DNA from: Bog-473 sp963783965
GTDB lineage: Bacteria; Actinomycetota; Acidimicrobiia; Acidimicrobiales; RAAP-2
Direction of reading: 5' to 3'
Assembly (NCBI GenBank): GCA_963783965.1
Contig: CAWAPQ010000006.1
Span: forward strand, 1 to 64,000
Length of the DNA stretch: 64,000 nt
The notes under the pieces were generated by a model, which saw only the letters and a list, made by a program, of their open reading frames with translations, ran no database searches and had not been told where the DNA came from. The position numbers and the translations under genes were made by a program. This document shows, one piece after another, positions 19,650 through 27,811 of this stretch; the first letter of the stretch is position 1; each line of letters begins with the position of its first letter.

Positions 19650-20026
19650 TACTTCTTCACCTTCTTCTTGCCGGCCACCGTCTTCTTGGGGCCCTTACGG
19701 GTGCGGGCGTTGGTGTGGGTGCGCTGGCCGTGGACCGGCAGGCCCTTGCGGTGCCGCACCCCCTGGTAGCAGTTGATCTCCATCTTGCGCTTGATGTCCT
19801 GGGAGACGTCGCGGCGCAGGTCACCCTCGACCCGGAAGTTGGCGTCGATGTAGGTGCGGAGCCGGGCCACCTCCTCGTCGGTCAGGTCGCGCACCCGGGT
19901 GGAGGGGTTCACGTCGGACGCCTGGCAGATCTGCGTCGACAGGGTCGGGCCGATGCCGTAGATGTAGGTCAGCGAGATCTCGAGCCGCTTCTCACGCGGG
20001 ATGTCCACTCCGGAAATTCGGGCCAT
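19649..20026 (-). CDS. rpsM: 30S ribosomal protein S13
   Basis: 125 residues: ARISGVDIPREKRLEISLTY at the start, the YIYGIGPTLS helix-hairpin-helix, RHRKGLPVHGQRTHTNARTRKGP and a lysine-rich tail (KKKVKK). Head protein contacting tRNA and bridge B1. Intact. Confidence 0.98.
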   Translation of the reverse strand: MARISGVDIPREKRLEISLTYIYGIGPTLSTQICQASDVNPSTRVRDLTDEEVARLRTYIDANFRVEGDLRRDVSQDIKRKMEINCYQGVRHRKGLPVHGQRTHTNARTRKGPKKTVAGKKKVKK

Positions 20027-20039
20027 CTGTCTTCCTCTC

Positions 20040-20153
20040 CTAGCCCTGACGCTGCTTGTGGCGCGGGTTATCGCAGATCACCCGCACAACGCCGCGGCGC
20101 CGGATGACCTTGCACTTCTCACAGATCGGCTTCACGCTCGGCCGAACCTTCAC
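20040..20153 (-). CDS. rpmJ: 50S ribosomal protein L36
   Basis: 37-residue protein read from GTG 20153 to TAG 20040: VKVRPSVKPICEKCKVIRR, then VVRVICDNPRHKQRQG. Cys11, Cys14, Cys27 and His32 form the zinc site of the zinc-type L36. It sits 13 bases before rpsM and 18 bases after infA, the normal infA-rpmJ-rpsM-rpsK order. Confidence 0.97.
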   Translation of the reverse strand: MKVRPSVKPICEKCKVIRRRGVVRVICDNPRHKQRQG

Positions 20154-20171
20154 TTGAATCGCCGTCCTTAC

Positions 20172-20396
20172 TTACTTGTACCGATAGGTGATCCGACCCC
20201 GGTTGAGGTCGTAGGGAGTGATCTCCACCTGCACCTTGTCCCCAGGCAGAATGCGGATGCGGTGCATCCGCATCTTTCCCGAGCTGTGCGCCAGCACCTT
20301 GTGTCCGTTCTCCAACTCGACGCGGAACATGGCATTGGGCAGTGGCTCGACCACCGTGCCTTCGAGCACGATGGCATCTTCCTTGGGCTTGGGCAG
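20172..20396 (-). CDS. infA: Translation initiation factor IF-1, probable CTG start
   Basis: IF-1 blocks the ribosomal A site during initiation. The OB-fold is complete: VLEGTVVEPLPNAMFRVELE, HKVLAHSSGKMRMHRIRI, GDKVQVEITPYDLNRGRI and RYK at the end. Upstream of the in-frame GTG (which would give 65 residues and drop the first strand) the frame continues as PKPKEDAI, matching the N-terminus of homologues. Immediately before it is a CTG (20394-20396) with an AGGAGAG sequence eight bases away (20403-20409). No ATG, GTG or TTG lies at that position. The CTG-initiated product is 74 residues, the usual length. A base error in an ATG is the alternative. Confidence 0.93.
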   Translation of the reverse strand: MPKPKEDAIVLEGTVVEPLPNAMFRVELENGHKVLAHSSGKMRMHRIRILPGDKVQVEITPYDLNRGRITYRYK

Positions 20397-20535
20397 GTGA
20401 CTCTCTCCTGATCGTCGTTCTTGTGTGCTGCCCCGGCCACACCGGTGGCGCGAGGCCGGAACGGGGTGGAATCGGGTGTGGCTACCGGGCAGACGCCCCC
20501 GCGGGGACGCACGAGGGCCCAGAGCCAGCGAAATA

Positions 20536-20541
20536 AGTCTA
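20536..20541 (-). promoter_or_regulatory. Possible -10 box (TAGACT) upstream of infA
   Basis: On the minus strand TAGACT fits TAnnnT, and a poor -35 (CTGGAA) lies 17 bases further upstream across a run of seven C (plus-strand 20549-20555). It would start the infA-rpmJ-rpsM-rpsK-rpsD-rpoA-rplQ part with a leader of about 130 bases. This 175-base gap also contains a CCGGCC/GGCCGG inverted repeat at 20433-20438 and 20454-20459. The evidence is positional only. Confidence 0.35.
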
Positions 20542-20571
20542 CCGCATCCGGGGGGGATTTCCAGCCGGAGT

Positions 20572-21347
20572 TCACGAAAGCCCTGGCCCGGCGGGGAATC
20601 GGGGTCCAGGCCAGGGTGAAGACCTCGGGGCCGTCCGGGGTGACGGCGATCGTGTGCTCGAAGTGGGCCGACAGGCTGCCGTCGGCCGTCACCACGCTCC
20701 AGTCGTCGTCGAGGAGCAGGGTCTCGGGCGAGCCCACGTTGACCATGGGCTCGACGGCGAACACGTTGCCGGTCTTGAGGGTGGGCCCCTTGCTGCCGGG
20801 CCAGTAATTGGGGACCTGGGGCTGCTCGTGCATGGCCGTCCCGATGGCGTGGCCCACGTACTCCCGGACCACGCTGAAGCCGGCGGCCTCGGCCACGTCC
20901 TGGACCGCCCGGCCGATCTCGTTGAGGGAGTTGCCCTTGGTCATCTGCTCGATCCCGGCCCAGAGGCTCCGCTCGGTGACCTCCAGCAGCTTCTGGGCCT
21001 CCTTGGAGATGGTGCCGACGCCCATGGTGAAGGCGGCGTCGCCGTGGTAGCCCTCAATGATGGCGCCGCAGTCGATGGAGAGGATGTCCCCCTCCTCCAG
21101 CACGTAGCCGCCCGGGATGCCGTGGACGATCATGGAGTTGGGCGACGTGCAGATGACGGCCGGGAAGCCGTGGTAGCCGAGGAAGTTCGAGGTGGCGCCG
21201 CGGCGCTCCAGGACCTCGCGGGCGACCGCGTCCAGGTCGGCGGTGGTGACGCCCGGGCTTGGCCGCGGCGCGGGTCGCCTCGTGCATTTCGGCCACGACC
21301 TTGCCGGCGCGGCGCATTTTGGCCAGCTCGTCGTCGTTTCGTCTCAC
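20572..21347 (-). CDS. map: Methionine aminopeptidase type I, frameshifted
   Basis: Removes N-terminal methionine from new proteins. Metal and active-site segments are GYHGFPAVICTSPNSMIVHGIP, DILSIDCGAI, GYHGDAAFTMG, EYVGHAIGTAMHEQPQVPNY, VFAVEPMVN and SAHFEHTIAV. GTG 21347 follows a GAGGAGAGGGGAG sequence and begins VRRNDDELAKMRRAGKVVAEM. A one-base insertion near 21257 shifts the frame between AAAKPG and VTTADLDAV. The end is uncertain: the frame then runs open through infA to 20168, whereas one further indel near 20590 would give a normal stop at 20572 and a 258-residue protein. Confidence 0.9.
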
Positions 21348-22031
21348 GGGTTCTCCCCTCTCCTCTCTCATCTTCTGCCGCAGCGTGTCGATGGCCCCCA
21401 CCACCCGGCGGGTCACCGCGTCGGGGGAGCCGGTGCCGTTGATCTCGGCCAGGAGGCTCCGCTCCTTGTACCAATCCAACAGGGGCGCCGTCTCCTCCTC
21501 GTAGAGGTTGAGCCGGCGCTCGATCGCCTCTTCGGTGTCGTCCTCCCGCTGGACCACCTCGCCGCCGCAGACGTCGCACGTCCAGTTGACCAGCGGCGGG
21601 GCGGCCGTCGAGTAGTTGGCTCCACAGTCCACGCAGACCCGGCGCGAGGCCAGGCGCTTCATGACCAGATTAGTCGGCACCTGCAGATTGATGACCAGGT
21701 CGAGGCCGTGCGGCTGGACGATGTTGTCGAGTGACTCCGCCTGCATGGTGGTGCGCGGGCATCCGTCGAGCACGAAGCCGCGCCCCGTCGTGTCCCGCTC
21801 GGAGAGCCGGCCCTGCACCATCTCCATGACCATTTCGTCGGGGATGAGCTCCCCCTGCTCCATGAGCGAGGGGGCGCGCTGGCCCAGCGGCGAGCGGGAC
21901 TTCACCTCGCTGCGCAACATGTCCCCGGTGGAGACGTGCGGAACGACATAGTGATGCGAGAGACGCACACACTGCGTCCCCTTCCCGGCCCCCTGCTTGC
22001 CGAGGACCACGAGCCTGACCCCGGGTATCAC
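21344..22031 (-). CDS. adk: Adenylate kinase
   Basis: ATP:AMP phosphotransferase. P-loop GKQGAGKGTQ at residues ~11-20, AMP-binding STGDMLRSEV and GFVLDGCPRTTMQAE. The LID has four cysteines (CVDCGANY ... CDVCGGE), so it is the zinc-binding long form. ATG 22031 is six bases after the secY stop. The frame runs without a stop into map; a TGA at 21344-21346 in another frame would give a four-base GTGA overlap with map, so a C-terminal indel is suspected. The exact last residues are unknown. Confidence 0.93.
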
Positions 22032-22037
22032 CGGCGC

Positions 22038-23324
22038 CTACTTGAGGAAGCCCTCGTAGTTGCGCATCATCAACTGGCTGTCGATCTGGCGCATGGTCTC
22101 GAGGGCGACGCCCACCGAGATCAGCAGGGTGGTCCCGTAGAACGGGAACTTGTTGAGATGCCAGAGCGCCATCAGGAGCGAGGGCACGACGGCCACGGAG
22201 CCGAGGAAAAGGGCCCCGACGACCGTGATGCGGCTGAGGATGTGCGCGAAGTACCGCTCGGTGGGCGGCCCGGGCCGGATGCCGGGCACGAAACCGCCCT
22301 GCTTGCGGATCAGGTCGGCCTGCTGGTGCGGGTCGAAGGCGACGTACACGTAGAAGAAGGTGAACATGACGATGAGCAGGAAGTACGCCAGGATGTAGAA
22401 GAAGCTCGTGGGAGTCAGGCTGTTGCGCACGAAGTTCTGGAACCAGTTCCAGGGGACGACGTTCGAGAGCAGGACCGGGATGTAGAGCACCGAACTGGCG
22501 AAGATGATGGGGATCACGCCGGACTGGTTGACCTTCAGCGGGATATAGGTGGAGCTGCCCCCGTACATGCGTCGCCCGACCACCCGGCGGGCGAACGTCA
22601 CCGGGATGCGCCGCTGGCCCTGGTCCATGAAGACGATGAAGACCAGCAAGACGATCGACACGATGATGATGATGGAGAACTTGCTGATGCCCCCTTCCTC
22701 GTAGATCGCCTTGAACCCGGTGGGGATGGCCGCCACCACGTTGGCGAAGATCAGGATGGACATGCCCTGGCCGATGCCGCGCTGGGTGATCAGCTCGGCC
22801 AGCCACATGACGAAGGCCGTCCCTGCGGTCAGGATCAGCACCATGAACAGGGCGAGCGGCCAGTTGAAGCTCGGGATCAGGTCGATGCTGGTCCCGAGCA
22901 GGGCCGAGTCGTGGCCGTGGAAGGCGTAGACGAGGCCCGAGGACTGCATGACGGCCAGGGCCACCGTGAGATACCGGGTGGTCTGGGTGATCTTCTTCTG
23001 CCCGACGGCTCCCTGGTCGCGCCACTCCTCGAGCTTCGGGATGACCGTCGACAGGAGCTGAATGATGATGGAGCTGGTGATGTAGGGCATGACGCCCAGG
23101 CCGAAGACGGCGAGCCGCACCAGCGCGCCGCCGCTGAAGAGGTTCAGGAAGCCCAGGACGCCCGAGGCCGAGGCCGAGCTCTCCAGGCTCTGCAGCTTCG
23201 CCCAGTTGACGCCGGGCACCGGCACGTTGGCCCCGATCTGGTACAGGGCGATGATGGCCAGCGTGAAGATGACCTTGTTTCGAAGGTCGGGGACCCTGAA
23301 GATGTTGGCGAGCCGGGAGAGCAT
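22038..23324 (-). CDS. secY: Protein translocase subunit SecY
   Basis: 428-residue channel of the Sec translocon, inner membrane, with ten transmembrane helices visible as hydrophobic runs. MLSRLANIFRVPDLRNKVIF begins the first helix, PGVNWAKLQ marks the plug region, QRGIGQGMSILIFANVV and RRIPVTFARRVVG are conserved, and the C-terminal loop is QIDSQLMMRNYEGFLK. ATG 23324 is chosen because GAGGAAG lies six bases upstream; an in-frame ATG at 23363 has no such site and overlaps the rplO stop. Confidence 0.97.
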   Translation of the reverse strand: MLSRLANIFRVPDLRNKVIFTLAIIALYQIGANVPVPGVNWAKLQSLESSASASGVLGFLNLFSGGALVRLAVFGLGVMPYITSSIIIQLLSTVIPKLEEWRDQGAVGQKKITQTTRYLTVALAVMQSSGLVYAFHGHDSALLGTSIDLIPSFNWPLALFMVLILTAGTAFVMWLAELITQRGIGQGMSILIFANVVAAIPTGFKAIYEEGGISKFSIIIIVSIVLLVFIVFMDQGQRRIPVTFARRVVGRRMYGGSSTYIPLKVNQSGVIPIIFASSVLYIPVLLSNVVPWNWFQNFVRNSLTPTSFFYILAYFLLIVMFTFFYVYVAFDPHQQADLIRKQGGFVPGIRPGPPTERYFAHILSRITVVGALFLGSVAVVPSLLMALWHLNKFPFYGTTLLISVGVALETMRQIDSQLMMRNYEGFLK

Positions 23325-23362
23325 GGCCCTTCCTCTCAGATGTCGTCCCGGAGCGGTGTGCA

Positions 23363-23852
23363 CTAGCGGTTCATCAGGGCGTTGCCCGACGCGGGCGGGC
23401 GCCCGTGTGCGAAGGGCAATGCCACGCGTTCGACGCTACCCCCCGCGGCGGTGATGGCCGCCTCGGCCGACTTGGAGAAGGCATGCGCCGACACCCGCAC
23501 CGGGCGGCTCGAGCGACCCCTGCCCCAACACCTTGACGAGGGCCTTCGGGCGCGCCAGACCGGCCTTCACCAGCACCTCGACCGTGACCTCGTCGGCGCC
23601 CAGCGCCTCGAGCGCGGCCAGGTTGACCGGGGTGTACTCGACCCGGAAGGGGTTCTTGAACCCCTTCAGCTTCGGAATGCGCTGCATCAAGGGCAGCTGG
23701 CCACCCTCGAAGCCGGCCGGCATGGTGTTGCGGGCCTTCTGGCCCTTGGTCCCCCGGCCGGCCGTCTTGTGGCCCTTCCCGCCGGTACCGCGGCCGACCC
23801 GGCGCTTGGCCGTGGTCGCGCCCTTGGGCGGCGCCAGATCGTGGAGTTTCAC
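23363..23852 (-). CDS. rplO: 50S ribosomal protein L15, frameshifted
   Basis: L15 begins MKLHDLAPPKGATTAKRRVG followed by the glycine-rich GTGGKGHKTAGRGTKGQKAR and GFEGGQLPLMQRIPKLKGF. After LVKVLGQG one extra C near 23505 shifts the frame; removing it restores VRVSAHAFSKSAEAAITAAG and a stop at 23363, giving 162 residues. Without correction the protein ends wrongly at 23436. An essential gene with a one-base defect argues for a sequence error. Confidence 0.95.
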
Positions 23853-24064
23853 TTCGACACCTCCTCAATGCGGATCAGGTGCGGGACGCGGGCGAGCATG
23901 CCCCTGATTTCGGGGCGGTCCGGCAGTTCGTTGGACTGACCGATGCCGCGCAGGCCCAGCGCCCGCAGCGTGCCGCGGTGCTTCGGCTTGGTCCCGATGG
24001 CCGAACGGGTCTGGGTGACGAGCAGGAGGGACTCCCCCGTCGCCTTCTTCGCGGTGGCAGCCAT
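23849..24064 (-). CDS. rpmD: 50S ribosomal protein L30
   Basis: 71 residues, a little longer than the ~60 of E. coli because of an N-terminal MAATAKKATGE segment. VTQTRSAIGTKPKHRGTLRA and LGLRGIGQSNELPDRPEIRG are the L30 core. Its stop overlaps the rplO ATG as ATGA. Confidence 0.96.
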   Translation of the reverse strand: MAATAKKATGESLLLVTQTRSAIGTKPKHRGTLRALGLRGIGQSNELPDRPEIRGMLARVPHLIRIEEVSK

Positions 24065-24066
24065 GG

Positions 24067-24618
24067 TCAGCGCGTCTCCGCCGCGAACAGGTCGGTCTCC
24101 CGCTTGCGCTCGCGGTAGGCCCGCAGGACGCCGCCGGGGGTGACCTCGTCGGCCGACTTGCCCCGCAGCGCGGCCACGTCGTCGGGTCGCCGCAGCTGCT
24201 TGAGCCCGGCAATGGTGGCGTGGGCCACGTTGATCCCGTTCGACGAGCCCAGTGACTTGGCCAGGATGTCCCGGATGCCGGCCATCTCGAGGATGTGGCG
24301 GGCCGCGCCGCCGGCGATGACGCCGGTTCCCGGTGCGGCGGGCTTCAAGAGGACCCGGCCGGCGCCGCTCTCACCGATGACGGGGTGGACGATGGTGCTG
24401 CCGGCGAGGGGCACCTCGAAGAGGTTCTTGCGCGCCTCCTCGATCCCCTTCTGGACCGCCAGCCCGGCCTCCTTGGCCTTGCCGTAGCCCAGGCCGACCT
24501 TGCCGTTGCCGTCACCGACGACCATCAGGGCGGCAAAGGAGAAGCGACGGCCACCCTTGACCACCTTGGCCACGCGGTTCACCTTTATGGTGCGCTCTTC
24601 GTACTGTGTGTCGACCAT
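24067..24618 (-). CDS. rpsE: 30S ribosomal protein S5
   Basis: 183 residues. KVVKGGRRFSFAALMVVGDG and GKVGLGYGKAKEA form the double-stranded RNA-binding region near the mRNA entrance; GTGVIAGGAARHILEMAGI and LGSSNGINVAHAT complete the second domain. Intact; starts two bases after the rplR stop. Confidence 0.98.
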   Translation of the reverse strand: MVDTQYEERTIKVNRVAKVVKGGRRFSFAALMVVGDGNGKVGLGYGKAKEAGLAVQKGIEEARKNLFEVPLAGSTIVHPVIGESGAGRVLLKPAAPGTGVIAGGAARHILEMAGIRDILAKSLGSSNGINVAHATIAGLKQLRRPDDVAALRGKSADEVTPGGVLRAYRERKRETDLFAAETR

Positions 24619-24620
24619 GC

Positions 24621-24995
24621 TCAGAACTCCAGTCCCTCGGCCCGTGCCGCGTCAGCCAGGACGGCGACACGCCCGTGGTACACGAAGCCCCCACGGTCAA
24701 AAACCACCTTGGTGATGCCGGCCGCCTTGGCCCTCGAGCCGAGAAGGCGCCCGACCGATTCTGCCCCGGTGACGTTACCGCCACCGCTCTTGCCCAAGGA
24801 CGCGCGCTGGTCCGACTCCACCGAGGAGGCGGAGACCAGCGTGCGACCAGCGGCATCGTCGATGAGCTGGGCCGAGATGTGCCGATTCGACCGGTGCACG
24901 GCCAGGCGGGGGCATTCGGCCGTGCCGCTGACCTTGTTGCGGACCCGGCTGTGACGCCGGAGGCGCAGGCGGGTGCGATCGCTCGTACGTGCCAT
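24621..24995 (-). CDS. rplR: 50S ribosomal protein L18
   Basis: 124 residues, 5S rRNA-binding protein. RLRLRRHSRVRNKVSGTAE, RLAVHRSNRHISAQLIDD and FDRGGFVYHGRVAVLADAAR are diagnostic. ATG overlaps the rplF stop by one base. Confidence 0.98.
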   Translation of the reverse strand: MARTSDRTRLRLRRHSRVRNKVSGTAECPRLAVHRSNRHISAQLIDDAAGRTLVSASSVESDQRASLGKSGGGNVTGAESVGRLLGSRAKAAGITKVVFDRGGFVYHGRVAVLADAARAEGLEF

Positions 24996-25534
24996 TACTT
25001 GGCGGCCTTTCCTGCTTTGCGCATCACTCGTTCGTTGGCGTAGCGCACGCCCTTGCCCTTGTAGGGCTCTGGCTTGCGCAGCTTGCGGATGTCGGCGGCC
25101 ACCTGGCCCACCTTCTCCTTGTCGATCCCCTTGACGATGATCCGCGTCGGGACCGGCACCTCGAAGGAGATCCCCTCCGGGGCGTTGACGTTCACCGGGT
25201 GCGAGAACCCGAGCGCCAGCTCGAGGGCGTTCGGGCCCTTGGCCGTGGCGCGGTAGCCCACGCCGACGATCTCGAGCTCCTTGGTGAAGCCGTCGGTCAC
25301 GCCCGAGACCATGTTGGCCACCAACGAGCGTGACAGGCCGTGCAGGGCACGGTGCCGCCGCTCGTCGTCGGGGCGGCTGACGACCAGGGTGTCGCCCTCT
25401 TGCGCGATGGTGATCCCCTCGGGCAATTGGCGCTCGAGGGAGCCCTGGGGGCCCTTGACGTTGACCGTGTCCCCACTCAGGGTCACGGTGACATTGGACG
25501 GGACCGTGATGGGAGAGCGTCCGACGCGCGACAT
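24995..25534 (-). CDS. rplF: 50S ribosomal protein L6
   Basis: 179 residues: MSRVGRSPITVPSNVTVTLS at the start, VKGPQGSLERQLPEG, VGYRATAKG and the C-terminal PEPYKGKGVRYANERVMRKA. Two L6 domains, near the sarcin-ricin loop. Intact. Confidence 0.98.
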   Translation of the reverse strand: MSRVGRSPITVPSNVTVTLSGDTVNVKGPQGSLERQLPEGITIAQEGDTLVVSRPDDERRHRALHGLSRSLVANMVSGVTDGFTKELEIVGVGYRATAKGPNALELALGFSHPVNVNAPEGISFEVPVPTRIIVKGIDKEKVGQVAADIRKLRKPEPYKGKGVRYANERVMRKAGKAAK

Positions 25535-25558
25535 CAGGCCTCCTCTCCGGTCATGGTG

Positions 25559-25963
25559 CTACCAGACATGGCACAGCACCTCTCCGCCCAGGTGCTTGCG
25601 ACGTGCCTCGGCGTCGGTCAGCAGTCCCTGGCTGGTGGAGACCACCGCCACGCCCATGCCGCCGAGCACGCGCGGCATGCCGTCGGCCCGGGCGTAAATG
25701 CGCAGGCCCGGCTTGGACACGCGCTTGATCCCGGCAATGGTGCGGGTGCGGTCGCCCGAGTACTTCAGGGTGATCTCGAGCGTCGACCCGGGCTTGCCGG
25801 TGTTCGGCTCGACCGTGTAGCCCGCAATGAAGCCCTCGCGCTCGAGGACCTTGGCCAGCGACTCCTTCAGCTTGGAGCCGGGCATCTTCACCGTGTCGAA
25901 CATGGCGGAGTTGGCGTTGCGGATACGCGTGAGCATGTCCGCGATGGGGTCAGTCATCGTCAT
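25559..25963 (-). CDS. rpsH: 30S ribosomal protein S8
   Basis: 134 residues: TDPIADMLTRIRNANSA, MPGSKLKESLAKVLEREGFI and RVLGGMGVAVVSTSQGLLTD. S8 is a primary 16S binder and in many bacteria represses the spc operon at rplE; no obvious target structure was confirmed here. Start at 25963 or the ATG two codons later. Confidence 0.98.
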   Translation of the reverse strand: MTMTDPIADMLTRIRNANSAMFDTVKMPGSKLKESLAKVLEREGFIAGYTVEPNTGKPGSTLEITLKYSGDRTRTIAGIKRVSKPGLRIYARADGMPRVLGGMGVAVVSTSQGLLTDAEARRKHLGGEVLCHVW

Positions 25964-25969
25964 GGCGGC

Positions 25970-26155
25970 CTACCAGCTTGCCTTCGTGACGCCAGGCACC
26001 TCGCCCGCGTGCACCATGACGCGCAGGCAGATGCGGCAGAGCCCGAACTTGCGGTACACGGCCTTCGGCCGCCCGCACCGCTGGCACCGGGTGTATCCCC
26101 GCACCTTGAACTTGGGGGTGCGCTGCTGCTTCTCGATCAAAGCCTTCTTCGCCAT
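25970..26155 (-). CDS. rpsN: 30S ribosomal protein S14 type Z
   Basis: 61-residue zinc-ribbon form of S14: TRCQRCGRPKAV and GLCRICLRVM give the C-x2-C ... C-x2-C site, and HAGEVPGVTKASW is the normal C-terminus. Lies between rplE and rpsH as expected. Confidence 0.98.
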   Translation of the reverse strand: MAKKALIEKQQRTPKFKVRGYTRCQRCGRPKAVYRKFGLCRICLRVMVHAGEVPGVTKASW

Positions 26156-26159
26156 GGTG

Positions 26160-26732
26160 CTACCGGTTCTCCTGTCGGAACGGAAAGCCGAACGCTGCCA
26201 GGAACGCCCGTCCTTCCTCGTTGGTGCGTGCGGTCGTGACGATGGTGATGTCCATGCCGCGGGTCGTGTCGATTTTGTCGTAGTCGATCTCGGGGAAGAT
26301 CAGCTGCTCGGTCACCCCGAACGTGTAGTTGCCGCGTCCGTCGAACGACCGGGGCGAGAGCCCGCGGAAGTCGCGGATGCGGGGAATGGCCAGGCTGAGC
26401 AGGCGATCGAAGAACTCCCACGCCCTGTCGCCCCGCAGCGTCGCCTTGACCCCGATGGCCTGGCCCTCGCGCAGCTTGAAGCCGGCGATGGACTGCTTGG
26501 CCCGGGTGACGATCGGTTTCTGGCCGGTGATGGTCTCCAGGTCACGTTGGGCGCCCTCAATGAGGGAGGCCTGCTGGGTGGCCCGGCCCACGCCCATGTT
26601 GATGACGATCTTCTCCAGGCGCGGGACCTCCATGACGTTGCCCAGTCCCAGCCCTTCCTTCAGGCTGTCCCGGACCTCGGTCAGGTACCGCTCCTTCAGC
26701 CGGGGCCGCGCCGGCGCGCTCGTCGTGCTCAC
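26160..26732 (-). CDS. rplE: 50S ribosomal protein L5
   Basis: 190 residues from GTG 26732, which overlaps the rplX stop as GTGA; an upstream ATG at 26747 lies inside rplX. RLKERYLTEVRDSLKEG, VPRLEKIVINMGVG, KQSIAGFKLREGQAIG and DITIVTTARTNEEGRAFL are the L5 core binding 5S rRNA. Confidence 0.97.
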   Translation of the reverse strand: MSTTSAPARPRLKERYLTEVRDSLKEGLGLGNVMEVPRLEKIVINMGVGRATQQASLIEGAQRDLETITGQKPIVTRAKQSIAGFKLREGQAIGVKATLRGDRAWEFFDRLLSLAIPRIRDFRGLSPRSFDGRGNYTFGVTEQLIFPEIDYDKIDTTRGMDITIVTTARTNEEGRAFLAAFGFPFRQENR

Positions 26733-27037
26733 AGCGTCGACCCGCACTTCTTGCAGACGCGGACCTTCTCGCCGTCGTCGTCGAACTTGTAGCCGACCCG
26801 TGTGGCCTTGTCGCAGCTCTTGCAGACGAGGCCGACCGTCGAGACGTGCACCGGCATGAACTTGTCGATGACCCCGCCCTGTTGGGTGGCCCGCGTCGGC
26901 TTGGCGTGGCGCTTGGCCACATTGACGCCTTCCACGATCACCCGGTCGCGGCTCGGGATGGCCCGCACCACTTCGGCCTTCTTGCCCTTGTCCTTACCGG
27001 ACAGGACGATCACCTGGTCTCCCTTGTGGATCTTCAT
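26729..27037 (-). CDS. rplX: 50S ribosomal protein L24
   Basis: 102 residues. The KOW motif is GDQVIVLSGKDKGKKAEV; IVEGVNVAKRHAKP follows. The C-terminus carries a four-cysteine ribbon (CKSCDKATRVG ... VCKKCG), the zinc-binding variety of L24. ATG 27037 is one base from the rplN stop at 27039. Confidence 0.97.
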   Translation of the reverse strand: MKIHKGDQVIVLSGKDKGKKAEVVRAIPSRDRVIVEGVNVAKRHAKPTRATQQGGVIDKFMPVHVSTVGLVCKSCDKATRVGYKFDDDGEKVRVCKKCGSTL

Positions 27038-27038
27038 G

Positions 27039-27407
27039 TCAGAGCACCTCCGGGGCGAGCGACACGATGCGCATGAAGCGCTTGTCGCGCAGCTCGCGGC
27101 CGACGGGCCCGAAGATGCGGGTCCCGCGCGGCTGTTGCTGGTCATTGATGAGAACGGCGGCGTTCTCGTCGAAGCGGATGTAGCTGCCGTCGGGACGCCG
27201 CTTCTCCTTCTTCGTCCGCACGACGACGCACTTGACGACGTCGCCCTTCTTGACGGCGGCACCGGGGATGGCGTCCTTGACCGTGGCCACGAAGACGTCA
27301 CCGATGCTGGCGTAGCGCCGGCGCGACCCTCCGAGCACCCGGATGCAGAGCACCTCGCGTGCGCCAGAGTTGTCGGCCACCCGGAGCCTGGACTCCTGCT
27401 GAATCAT
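27039..27407 (-). CDS. rplN: 50S ribosomal protein L14
   Basis: 122 residues: MIQQESRLRVADNSGAREVL, RRYASIGDVFVATVKDA, VVVRTKKEKRRPDGSYIRFD and the C-terminal RFMRIVSLAPEVL. Its ATG overlaps the rpsQ stop by four bases (ATGA). Confidence 0.98.
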   Translation of the reverse strand: MIQQESRLRVADNSGAREVLCIRVLGGSRRRYASIGDVFVATVKDAIPGAAVKKGDVVKCVVVRTKKEKRRPDGSYIRFDENAAVLINDQQQPRGTRIFGPVGRELRDKRFMRIVSLAPEVL

Positions 27408-27811
27408 CGGGCCCGCTCCACCACTTCGGTCAGCCGCCAGCGCTTGAGCTTGGAGAGCGGGCGGGTCTCCTGCACCCGGACCCGGTCGCCGACCTTGGCG
27501 CTGTCCTCGGCGTCGTGCACGTAGAGCTTCTTGGTGCGCTGCACCGTCTTGCCGTACTTGGGGTGGCGCACCCGCTCCACGACGGCCACCACGACGGTGG
27601 CGGACATGGCGTCGGACACCACGATGCCCTCGCGCACCTTGCGTCGGTTGGCCCGCGGGCCGTCCTCCTCGGGCTCGCTGGTCGCCGCGGTCGTCGGCGC
27701 GTCGGAGACGGGCAGCTCAATGGCTGCCTCGGCTTCGACCGCGTCGAGAGCCTTGGCGGCATCCTCGGCTGCGGCCACGGCCTCTTCGTTCTCTGGGGTC
27801 TCGTCGGCCAT
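27404..27811 (-). CDS. rpsQ: 30S ribosomal protein S17 with acidic N-terminal extension
   Basis: 135 residues instead of the usual ~85. The last ~80 are S17 (RKVREGIVVSDAMSATVVVA, HPKYGKTVQRTKKLYVHD, DRVRVQETRPLSKLKRW). About 55 residues precede them, rich in Glu and Ala (ETPENEEAVAAAEDAAKALD). The long start is supported by the one-base TGATG overlap with rpmC. An internal start at the core is possible but has no clear ribosome-binding site. Confidence 0.95.
   Translation of the reverse strand: MADETPENEEAVAAAEDAAKALDAVEAEAAIELPVSDAPTTAATSEPEEDGPRANRRKVREGIVVSDAMSATVVVAVVERVRHPKYGKTVQRTKKLYVHDAEDSAKVGDRVRVQETRPLSKLKRWRLTEVVERAR

Noticed and set aside
17589..19769. 726-residue open frame on the plus strand opposite rpoA, rpsD and rpsK
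   Set aside because: Fully antisense to conserved ribosomal genes; its composition (Val/Ala/Leu/Arg-rich without motifs) is the usual shadow of GC-rich coding DNA.
21054..22031. A true adenylate kinase-methionine aminopeptidase fusion protein
   Set aside because: The shared frame breaks again within map, and neighbouring-frame stop codons give a normal GTGA overlap; indel errors explain it more simply.
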